Source: Chrysemys picta bellii
Lineage: Eukaryota; Chordata; Testudines; Emydidae
DNA length: 64,000 nucleotides
Assembly (NCBI RefSeq): GCF_011386835.1
Contig: NC_088809.1
Span: forward strand, 21,335,067-21,399,066
Direction: 5' to 3'
The translations under genes were made by a program, and so were the position numbers. The notes under the pieces were generated by a model that saw nothing but the letters and a program-made list of their open reading frames with translations, ran no database searches and was not told the DNA's origin. This document shows, one piece after another, positions 55,810 through 64,000 of the stretch (the first letter of the stretch is position 1; each line of letters starts with the position of its first letter).

Positions 55810-57895
55810 TCAGCAATCTCTCAGTATTATGCAAAGGATTCAGGCAGCCTGCGGGGCTAATGTCTTCTGGTCCCAACAGGGCTCTAGCTACAGAAGAAAA
55901 ATGTCTTGGCTCTTTGCCGCTGGGGGCTGGTGACAAGCCCCGCGCCGTCTGTGACACACGGCGTCTCGCTGAAGAGGAGGTGCTGGCAGAGAGCCGGTGT
56001 GTGAGAAATACGAGGTGTGTGACACGGCATCTAAAGCAAAGCCCGTCTCTGCCACGTGCAAACGCTGGAAGGTGCCAGGCGTCTCCAGAGGTTGGCGCCG
56101 TTTGTAATGAGTTTCAAAGGCGCTCGGCCTGGGCTGTGCAGAGGGTGGGGGAACTGGTGGGGAAAGCTCGAGCTGATGACCTAATAAACCCTGAACTGAA
56201 ACTAACAGGACAGACCCTCAACTGGCATAAATCGCCGGAGCTCCGCTAACCGCCTATTCACACCAGCTCAGGATCCGGCTGGTGGGAGAGGAGGGAGAAA
56301 ATGTGTCAAATGCTTTGCCCTCCAGTCAGAGGTTGCTTTGGCTTGCACGGAGACAGCGGTCAGGGTGCCCACCTGTGACTCAGTTCCCTCTCCCTCCAGC
56401 TCTCTTGGGCAAGTCACTCGCACTCAGATCCTCCAAGGCAGTTTCTCAACCTCTTTATCATTGTGGGCCGCAAGCGCCCTCCCCCCGAAACTGCCCCCAG
56501 TCCCCTATGCCCAGCACCCCCACCCAGAGCGGAGCCCTGGGTGCGGGCCAGGCAGCTGGGACATCTGGGTGGCCAGACCCCAGACCCCGCCGCGCGGGAC
56601 CGGGCAGCAGCCGGACCCCTGTCTGTGCTGAGGGCAGACCGTCCCCTCTGCAGCGTCATGTCTGACTCGGTTGTGCTGGTGACACCGGACGGCGCAGCAA
56701 ACTCTTTGCTCTGAGACAGCGTTCCCAGAACAGCTCCCAGGTGCACACAGCGAGCATCTGCTGATGTTCTGCTAGTCCCCACGTGCTTATATTATTAGGC
56801 ATGCACGTGACGCTGGCGCTCAGCAAACATGTGGCTGGTAAGTTCAGACCTGAGGTTTCCTTGCAATGCAGGAACAAGCACCCAGCTGGCTACGCAAAAC
56901 CACCTTCCTGTAGCTCGCCTGGTGTATTGAAGGCACTCCGAGCTAGCGGGGACCTGGCCTCACATCTAACGTGCCGAGCTGGAAGCTATTAAGTAGGTGC
57001 TTTCTCAAGATCCCCTTGAGAGCCTGCAACCTGCTCTTGGCATGCACCCTGCAGATGTTTTCAAAGCGGCTCAACACAGGAGTCACTCTGGTGGTCCTTG
57101 CCAAGCGCAAGCTGGCAGCGAGTCCCAGGCAGGGTACGGGCGTCTTTATTAACGTGACAGCACCGACCGACAGGGATAACTCACCAGGCGTCGTAGGGGA
57201 GCTTCAAATGTAGGCTCTGCCTTGAGACACATCCCGACAGAGCGATAACGCAGCCCGTTACCCTTTGCCAGCCTCGGCGGGAGCACCCACCCACCTGGCA
57301 CTTCCGCCTGCTGGATGCCAGCTCGCGCCACCGGGCAATTAAACTCTCTGAGCGGATGACATGACGGAGCCTCCCTGGCAGACTCTGGCCGGTTCCTTTC
57401 CTCCTTTTTGGCACCGTCTCAGAACAAGGTAAGTCCCAGTCCCAGCACGAGACTGAAGAGGCAGGTGAAGGATTTAATGGGGTTGCGGGTGCTGCTGGGT
57501 TCCTCTGCTGTGGCTGGTAGGCTGTGCTCCCCCACCAATGCACTGCATGGCCTATTCTCCCAGTCCTTTCCAGCGCTCAGCCCAGCGCTGGCAGTACCTG
57601 GCACTGGGACTTCCTCTGTGCTTTGCCACCCCGGGGAATGCCACAGGGTGGGCTGGGTCCTTTACGAGGAACTGGTCCCGCCCAATGTGCCACATTAGCA
57701 GCCTTGATAGGGCCTGGTAGAGAGCAGCTGGTCTCTCTAACGAGCCACAGGGGAAGAGGAAACAACTCGAGGAAGCCAGGGACCAAGGGACTACGCCGGG
57801 TGGAGCTGCCGAACACAGGGAAGAACCAGGGTGAAACAGGAAGTTGTTTCTCCTCCTGGGAAAAGGGGACGAGCCCCAGGCCTGAGTGCTGTGAC
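55810..57895. other. Single-copy DNA, no gene seen
   Basis: A weak MIR-like phrase ('tcttgggcaagtcactcgca') lies near 56,403. Open frames overlap on both strands without domains. The AT-leaning part near 57,140-57,350 could include a conserved element, but nothing distinguishes it clearly. Confidence 0.35.
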
Positions 57896-57906
57896 TTGTG
57901 TATAAA

Positions 57907-58113
57907 CAGGGCCGGCTCCAGGGTTTTGGCCGCCCCGAGCAGCCCAATAAATAAATAAATAAATAAAGTCGCGATCTGCGGCGGCAATTCGGCGGAAGGT
58001 CCTTCGCTCCAAGCGGGAGTGAGGGACCGTCCGCATAGCTGGACGTGCCGCCCCTCTCCAGAGCAGCCGCCCCAAACACGTGCTTGCCAGGCTGGTGCCT
58101 GGAGCTGGCCCTG
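57907..58113. mobile_element. Short hAT element (CAGGGCCGG family) with perfect 8-bp duplication
   Basis: TGTATAAA flanks both sides (57,899-57,906 and 58,114-58,121). The ends CAGGGCCGGCTCCAG and CTGGAGCTGGCCCTG are inverted repeats with one mismatch. It contains an (AATA)n run and the family core 'ggcggcaattcggcggaagg'. It is 207 bp long and has no coding capacity. Confidence 0.92.
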
Positions 58114-58124
58114 TGTATAAATAA

Positions 58125-58960
58125 ACTAGACCCAGAAGGGACAGACTCTGGACTGGGGGAATTTATTTAAGGAGCCCCGGAGAGGGTAAACTGAGGCAGG
58201 GTCTCTGGCCGCAAGAGGGCGTGAGGGTGGCGACGGCCCTGTTACAGGGTGGTTCAGTTCCCATCAGGGCCCTGGTGGGGAAAAGCCAGTTGCATTATGG
58301 GAAAGGACCATCCCGCCCTCTGTGTTTGCTGCACAGTGACTATGGAGGACGCAGTCAGTGTTTCCTTGTGGGCCGACAAACAGTGTAGCCTTCACTATCC
58401 CTCCCAGGAGCCCTTCTGCTCAGCCCCCGCATCTGGAGCAAAGCCCCAGGGGAGGGAGCTGGGACGCATGTGCCTTTTGTCACTGGATGGCCAAGCCCAG
58501 ATGCTAATAGAGCCACGTGTGAAACAGATCGGAGTGGAGTCTAGGGTTGGGCTAGCAGGGGGCTGTGGGTCGGGATTGAGGGACACCGTCAGAGCTCTGT
58601 GAGTGGGAGCTGTGTGGCAGATAACACAGAGAGAGCAGCTCCCAGCCCGTGGGGCTACGCAACCCCCTTCGCCTGCCCCCTCATGCAGCCCAGGGGCAGG
58701 ACGCCACCCTCAGGGAAGGCCAGGGAGAGAGGTCGCCTCTCCCTGCAGCAATGTCCATGAAGCTTCCACCCTGCCTGACTCTGTAATCTCAGCCCCACCA
58801 AGACCCCAGACCCAGCTCCATTAGTGCTGTACCACAGCGCCTCCTGTTGGTGTCTGTCTTGCACCGAACTCCTCCACCCGGCCAAAGTCTCTTTATTGTG
58901 CAAAGGCTCCTGGGGCAGATGGAGATCCAGCTCGGGCGGTGTCTTGTCATTGCCAATGAC
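58125..58960. other. Single-copy DNA, no gene seen
   Basis: No exon or repeat was recognised. Confidence 0.35.
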
Positions 58961-58967
58961 CTGCAGC

Positions 58968-59314
58968 CAGGGCTGGCTCTGGCTTTTTTGCTGCCCCAGG
59001 CAAAAAAGCCTCCCGCCGCCCCCGCCCCCCGGTGGGGAGCTCGGCAGGGGAGAGCGGAGAGCCCGGCTGGGGCCCCGCTCTCCCCAACCGGCCGGAGCGC
59101 CGGGAGGAGGGCGGAGAGCCCAGCCGGGGCCCTGCTCTCCCCGACCGGCCGGAGCGCCGGGAGGAGGGCGGCCCCGCTCTTCCCGGCCGGCCGGAGCGCC
59201 GGGGGGAGGGCGGCGAGCCCGGCCCGGGCCCTGCTCTCCCTGGGTGAGCGCCGCCCCCCTCCAGGTGCCGCCCCAAGCACATGCTTGGAGGGCTGGTGCC
59301 TGAAGCCGGCCCTG
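58968..59314. mobile_element. hAT element (CAGGGCCGG family) with expanded GC-rich core
   Basis: CCTGCAGC is duplicated at 58,960-58,967 and 59,315-59,322. The ends read CAGGGCTGGCTCTGG and 'gaagccggccctg'. The core has three to four tandem units of about 57 bases ('ccggccggagcgccgggagg'), absent from its relatives, which explains its greater length (347 bp). Confidence 0.9.
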
Positions 59315-59329
59315 CCTGCAGCGGATGCT

Positions 59330-60185
59330 CCAGCCAGGGCACAGTGCATTTGACCTTTGCTCAGCGAGGCAGTCCTCTCGCTGGCAGGGAAGAGGCGGAA
59401 TCCCTTCCTGACCCCACTTGGTGATTCGCCTCCTCCCTGGAGCATGAGGAGTGACGGGCGTAGTGCAGCTGCAGCTGCAATTTTATTCAGAAACTGTTTC
59501 TTGGAGCTGCTCAGGAAGCTTTTTGCCTCTATGACATCCTGCAGCAGCCAGTTCCTCAGGTTAACAGACAGTGTTAAATGTACCTGCCTGGGTCTGTTAC
59601 AAGCTTGCAGGCTTTTCTGTGCCCATTGTCCCAGCTCTCCTGGGTTCCAGTCCAGGGATTTAAACATTCATCCTGTCATGGTCACGGGCTGGATGGCCAC
59701 TTTCCAGCCAACCTGAGCAAGGGGCAGTGTGCAGCCATGTCTCAGGAGCAGGGCCGGGACCCGACTACGACTCAGATTCGCAATCTCATCTTCGCTCATC
59801 TCTGCCTGGATCTGGGGCAAGGGCAGGTGCTTTGGAAGGGGCGGAGCCAGTGCACTGCTCAGTCCCCGCCCTCCCGCTTGTTCGCTCCCCCGTGCATAAT
59901 CTAAAGGAGCTGGACAAGTGTGCGAGGGGGTGCACCGAGAGACTCGGATCCTGTGCTGAAGGGGCCATACGAGTCCCTAGACAGAGACGAGCGGTCGTAG
60001 GATAAGGCCGGTGTGTATGAGGTCCGTGGCTATGACGTCAGTGCAAAGCTCCATTCAGAAAAAAATCAATGCAAAGTATTATCCTAGCCCAGGCCGGCTG
60101 GCCCCCATCTGATCTGTGGGAGACTCAGGAGCCCAGGGCAGCGCTGACCCAGGAAGCCTATGGCAGGGCTTGTTCCCCAGCAATC
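59330..60185. other. Single-copy DNA, no gene seen
   Basis: No exon or repeat was recognised. Confidence 0.35.
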
Positions 60186-60189
60186 CCGT

Positions 60190-60412
60190 GAGGTCAGTGA
60201 GTTAAAAATCTTCTTGCCACTAACCATGATTGTCCTATTTATTCAATTCTCCCACACGGTTTAGGTTAAGCCTCCCTGATGGGTGTTTAATTTGGATTTA
60301 TCGCCGGCCGTTATGGCATGTTCAATAACTTCCAGATGATTATTAAAAATGTAATTGTTGAGGTTCATCATCTCTGATTAGCCACCTCTACAGCTGTTAC
60401 GGAATAGGCGTG
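60190..60412. other. Candidate conserved noncoding element
   Basis: About 220 bases of repeat-free AT-rich sequence ('ttgtcctatttattcaattc', 'gtttaatttggatttatcgc', 'gatgattattaaaaatgtaa') differ sharply from the flanks. It stops just before a CR1 insertion. By texture this is the best such candidate in the window. Confidence 0.4.
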
Positions 60413-60428
60413 CCGAGCCTGGCAGGGA

Positions 60429-60632
60429 ATCATAGAATCTCAGGGTTGGAAGAGACCTCAGGAGGTATCTAGTCCAACCCACTGCTCAAAGCAGGACCAA
60501 CCCCAACTAAATCATCCCAGCCAGGGCTTTGTCAAGCCGGGACTTAAAAACCTCTAAGGAAGGAGATTCCACCACCTCCCTAGGTAACCTACTCCAGTGC
60601 TTCACCACCCTCCTAGTGAAATAGGGAGCGCA
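60429..60632 (-). mobile_element. CR1 LINE 3' end, antisense
   Basis: 'atcatagaatctcagggttg', 'gtcaagccgggacttaaaaa' and 'caccaccctcctagtgaaat' place it beside the copies at 1,846 and 45,760. The sequence diverges after 60,632. Confidence 0.9.
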
Positions 60633-60639
60633 TTGGGAG

Positions 60640-61285
60640 GCCATCACTTTAGGTCTATCCCTGAGTCGTCCTGTTCCTTCCACTAAACCCAATGAAGCCT
60701 TCAGTAAATTCGTATCTACTGCAAACTGTGGCACAGCCTCATCTAGTAGCTGGGCTACTAGTAGATAACAGCCTCGTACTGCTGCCAGCGGATGGAGCTG
60801 CTCCTTCGGCTCTGGATGTGGAGATCTATGCATTGTTCCTGGACTCCAACTCCGCTTGTTGGAAGGGTTGTTACACTGGGTCTCAGAGACCTGGGACCTG
60901 CCTCTTAAAGGCCTCACAAGCCAAAATAACCTCAGGAGGGATGTTTAACCTTTATAATCTGTGTCTGACAACATAGCAGTTCACTCCATGAGTGCTGAGT
61001 CCAGGCCAGGACTTAGAGCCTGTGTGTAGAGACTGAGCAGAATCTGGGAGCTAGCGAGAACCACAGGGTCTGTCAGTGTCTAGCTGCCTCGGTCAAGAAT
61101 CTACCTAATGTTTATTACAGCTGAGTCCTATTTCTTCCCGCCCTCGGGAGACAGCACAGATGGCACTGGGAGTTAGTGGCATTTGAAGGCCTAAGCAATA
61201 GGGTTCAGGTCAGGCAATGGATTGGACAGTGCAAGTTTAGTAGCTGGCTCTGGTAGCCAGAGGGCGGGTTTGTCAGATAGAAATT
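60640..61285. other. Single-copy or unassigned repeat DNA
   Basis: The stretch 60,640-60,950 may be an unrecognised old repeat because it follows the CR1 directly. No exon was recognised. Confidence 0.25.
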
Positions 61286-61292
61286 GTACCAT

Positions 61293-61515
61293 TGTTGGAA
61301 GCCACCAGATAGCATGATTATAGGGAGTCTTACTGTTCTGTCTAACTGAATGTGTGGGCAGCGAGATCTTGGAGAAGTGCTAGTAGTTAGCAGTGATGCA
61401 GTTCTCTTTAGAAGCTGAATACATCCACAGGAAAGTAGGCTCTCTCTGCCTCAATCCTAGCTGGCTGGCTCATTTCTTAGATGTGGTGCTGCTTCCCACA
61501 GCTTGTACCCACACA
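61293..61515 (+). mobile_element. LTR-like direct repeat, copy A
   Basis: It starts TGTTGGAAGCCACCAGATAG and ends in CACA. The inner blocks 'atcttggagaagtgctagta', 'gtgatgcagttctctttaga' and 'ctggctggctcatttcttag' align in order with copy B at 62,757. Divergence is visible at many positions. Confidence 0.6.
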
Positions 61516-61544
61516 AGCAGAATGAAAACGTTACATCTCATCAG

Positions 61545-61834
61545 AGTATCGCATAGATGTGGAGAAATTGGAGAGGGTCCAGAGAAGAGCAACAAGCATG
61601 ATTAAAGGTCTAGAGAACATGACCTATGAAGGAAGGCTGAAAGAATTGGGTTTGTTTAGTTTGGAAAAGAGAAGACTGAGAGGGGACATGATAGCAGTTT
61701 TCAGGTATCTAAAAGGGTGTCATAAGGAGGTGGGAGAAAACTTGTTCACCTTAGCCTCTAAGGACAGAACAAGAAACAATGGGCTTAAACTGCAGCAAGG
61801 GAGGTTTAGGTTGGACATTAGGAAAAAATTTTGA
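61545..61834 (+). pseudogene. CR1 ORF2 C-terminus, sense
   Basis: The plus-strand frame encodes [18 protein letters not shown], then [20 protein letters not shown] and FRYLKG, the conserved C-terminal segment of CR1 ORF2. It stops near KKF, where the CR1 sequence breaks off and an inverted CR1 fragment begins. It is a truncated, non-functional LINE remnant with no endonuclease or catalytic core. Confidence 0.85.
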
Positions 61835-62225
61835 ATTCTCCTCCTGTCTCCCAAAGTGCTTGCAACCCCTCCCAGCCTGGTGTCATCTGCAAATTTGAGA
61901 AGCAGACCCTCCACTCCATTATCCAAGTCATTAATGAAAATATTGACTAGTACTGGACCAGGATTGACCCCTGTAGGACAACACTAGATACCTTCCCAGT
62001 TCGACAGCGAACCGTTGATAACGACTCTTTGAGTACGGCTTTTCAACCAGTTGTGCACCCACCTGATAGAAATTTCATCCTGACCACATTTCCCTTGCTT
62101 GCTTAGGAGAAAGTCATGTGAGTCTGAGTGAAAAGCCTGACTAAGATCAAGGTAGATCATGTCTACTGCGTCCCTCCCATCCAGTAGGCCAGTGAGCCTG
62201 TCAAAGAAGGACACAACCACTAACA
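61835..62225 (-). pseudogene. CR1 reverse transcriptase fragment, antisense
   Basis: On the minus strand the block reads through RT coding sequence. The frame at 61,984-62,220 includes FFDRLTGLLDGRDAVDMIYL followed by DLSQAF, corresponding to motif A of LINE reverse transcriptases, and then WLKSRTQRVVINGS. The segment 61,850-61,980 continues the element in another frame ('ccaagtcattaatgaaaata'), so at least one frameshift is present. It abuts the sense CR1 fragment and covers a different part of the LINE. Confidence 0.85.
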
Positions 62226-62229
62226 GGCC

Positions 62230-62750
62230 ATCTCGCCCATTCGATTTGGCTTTCCACAGATCAGCTGTTAAAGTCCAAAGCGAGCAGCAGAGGAAATGCT
62301 GGAGGCTGAACAGGTCTGTGGGCCATTGCTACACCGGGAACCCAAAGCCTGGCTGGGGAGAGAGCGGGCGTGTGGGCTGCTGATGGGCCACAACAGTGCC
62401 ACGCGATCCTGCCAGCTCTGGAGAGCGGTGGCCTGGGCAGGCAGAACGGCCACTGGATCAAACCACAGGGAGCTCGTTCTGGCCCAAAGGGTTCTGACAA
62501 CGCCTCAGGAAGTTCTGTTTCCCAACCAGAGGCGAGTTCTTTTCATCGGGAACAGCCATTGGCCATCGCTAGAATCTCCAGGAAGCCACAAACCACAGAC
62601 GATCATTCTGCCACCCACACTGGGCAGCTTGTAAAATGGCCAGAGAGGCCGACTCTATGAGCGCCTCTTCGGTTTTCACACTGTACTCGGCAAATCACAA
62701 GACTATCAGCCGCTGACGTGTTAAGTTCTCTCTTTTCTTGTGTAAGAAAA
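62230..62750. other. Single-copy DNA, no gene seen
   Basis: No exon or repeat was recognised. Confidence 0.3.
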
Positions 62751-62756
62751 GAGGGG

Positions 62757-62971
62757 TGTTACTGGAGGCCACCAGATGGCACTATTGAAGAAATTCTTAC
62801 GAGTGTTGTTTAAATGAGTGAATTGGACCCTTGGAGAAGTGCGTGTGGTTAGCTGTGGTGCAGTTCTTTGTAGGAGCGGGATGCATCCTTGGTAAACTTG
62901 GTTCTCCCCACCTAAGTCTCCCTGACTGGATCATTTCTCAAGTGCGCTGCTCCTACCAACACGCTACACAT
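62757..62971 (+). mobile_element. LTR-like direct repeat, copy B
   Basis: It starts TGTTACTGGAGGCCACCAGA and ends in CACA. 'cccttggagaagtgcgtgtg', 'ggtgcagttctttgtaggag' and 'gactggatcatttctcaagt' align with copy A. Both copies lie in the same orientation about 1.46 kb apart. Confidence 0.6.
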
Positions 62972-62979
62972 GCAAGCAA

Positions 62980-64000
62980 AGCAAAGTGAGGACACAGAGT
63001 CGGAAACGTGACAGGAGTGGGGCCAGATCTCACATTCTCTGGTCCCCATTTATGTCCCCTCCCAGCCAGGAGGAAGAAGAGGTGAGTGAGACAGGAGACT
63101 GGGAAGAGGGGAACGAAGGGAGGGTAAAGCAGGGTAAGGAATACCCACACCAGTGCACAGCTCCTCCCCACAAACACCCCCCCCATCTACACACATACAC
63201 CAATGTACACCCCCCCAGCATTCACAAACACAGACCGAGATCTACACCTACCAATGCACACCCATGCAAATGCCCGCAACCACACACACAGAAGCACACC
63301 AACACACATCCATTGAAAGATACACAAAGGCACCTCCATGCATGTCCACACTCCTGCACACACAAGCTCGCACTACACACAGAACACCCCTAAGCAAACG
63401 CAAACGCCTGCCTACCCAGGAACACCCTTGCTGCGTGTGTGGGACAGTAGCGGGTGTGCACGCAAACACATGCTCTCAGGCAAACCCTCGTTCCCTCCCC
63501 CACAACCCTGCTGAGGACTTGATGATGCCAGAATCAAGCAGCTGTTAAAAGACGCAAGAGGGGAGCCAGATACTGAGGCAGGGCCCCCCCGCCTCGATAC
63601 ACACAGAGCGATTGGTCTGAGAGAGCGGCGGTGTCCGATCACACCTACCACAGATGCTGGGCACTTGGCCTTCAGCTCGGTGTGCTGACGCCAAGCCCCA
63701 GGCCCTGGTTTCTAGGACACGCTGATGGTGACTGAGCGCTACTTCAAAAGGCTCAGTGTTGGTTGGCATGTGCTTTGGACAGCCATTGGCATGGGCTGGA
63801 TTTGGGGAGGACCCTACCGAACTCACCCCCCTCCTCCACGATGTCTCTGAGCTGGTCCCAGCCTCGCCTACATGGTGAGCTGGGCAGGCAAAGGTGGCCC
63901 TGGCTCCAGGCCCATCTGCACACCTGGTGTGTGTCTCTCCTCTTCTAGCAGGTAGTTTGGTTTCATTGCTCCCATTGGTTGACCCCACCCAGCTAGAACC
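62980..64000. other. CA-rich tract and single-copy DNA, no gene seen
   Basis: Positions about 63,150-63,480 are irregular CA-rich simple sequence ('cacacaccaatg'-type). The remainder shows no repeat or exon. Confidence 0.4.

Noticed and set aside
53990..55957. 655-codon minus-strand open frame rich in Leu-Ser-Ile-Tyr
   Set aside because: It is the translation of the (GATA)n satellite; TATC repeats have no stop in any frame on that strand.
58789..59667. 292-codon minus-strand open frame
   Set aside because: Most of it lies in the GC-rich tandem core of the hAT at 58,968 and it shows no domain.
1..64000. A novel multi-gene system such as an immune, toxin or biosynthetic cluster
   Set aside because: No set of adjacent coding genes exists in the window; the content is repeats, single-copy noncoding DNA and at most one short exon.

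Overview
This window is non-coding vertebrate nuclear DNA, most likely from a turtle, probably a cryptodire. The diagnosis rests on the repeats. Many CR1 LINE 3' ends carry the ATTCTATGA-type terminal repeat. A tRNA-headed SINE with a CR1-like body (Cry I type) lies at 25.0 kb. Old MIR copies are scattered throughout. Several families of short hAT-type DNA transposons still show 8-bp target duplications. A crocodilian or another sauropsid is a less likely alternative. No bacterial, phage or plasmid features were seen, and no multi-gene system.

Only one host coding segment can be argued for: a minus-strand first coding exon at 22,722-22,776. It begins at an ATG in good context, encodes a hydrophobic signal peptide and ends at a GTAAGA splice donor in phase 1. 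It lies at the downstream edge of a CpG island (about 22.65-24.2 kb) that should hold the promoter. If the call is right, positions 1-22,720 are the start of a first intron longer than 22 kb, and the right part of the window is upstream intergenic DNA. I cannot name the gene: 18 residues of signal peptide fit many secreted or type I membrane proteins. The long open frames elsewhere are products of GC-rich sequence or tandem repeats.

Layout. 0-8.6 kb: mostly single-copy DNA with a CR1, MIR copies and a perfect TAATTA-containing palindrome. 8.6-10.6 kb: a long CR1 fragment with reverse transcriptase remnants, split by a 732-bp hAT element. 10.8-21.8 kb: single-copy DNA, candidate conserved islands, SINE/CR1 tails and a GATA/TCF-like motif cluster. 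21.8-24.2 kb: a higher-order minisatellite, the exon, the CpG island and an 82-bp tandem repeat. 25-34 kb: Cry I SINE, other SINEs, a 16-unit 35-bp minisatellite and candidate conserved islands. 34-46 kb: the transposon-rich core, with a Tigger-like element and two LTR-like elements, each split by a hAT. It also has a CR1 split by a hAT. 46-54 kb: MIR and CR1 fragments, CA/GT-rich tracts and a second TAGGGTTACC element. 54.2-55.8 kb: a compound (GATA)n satellite. 56-64 kb: two intact short hATs, a candidate conserved island, CR1 fragments in opposite orientations and a pair of LTR-like direct repeats.

Repeat families were named from recognised sequence, not from a database search. Candidate conserved islands rest on base composition and absence of repeat signatures only.
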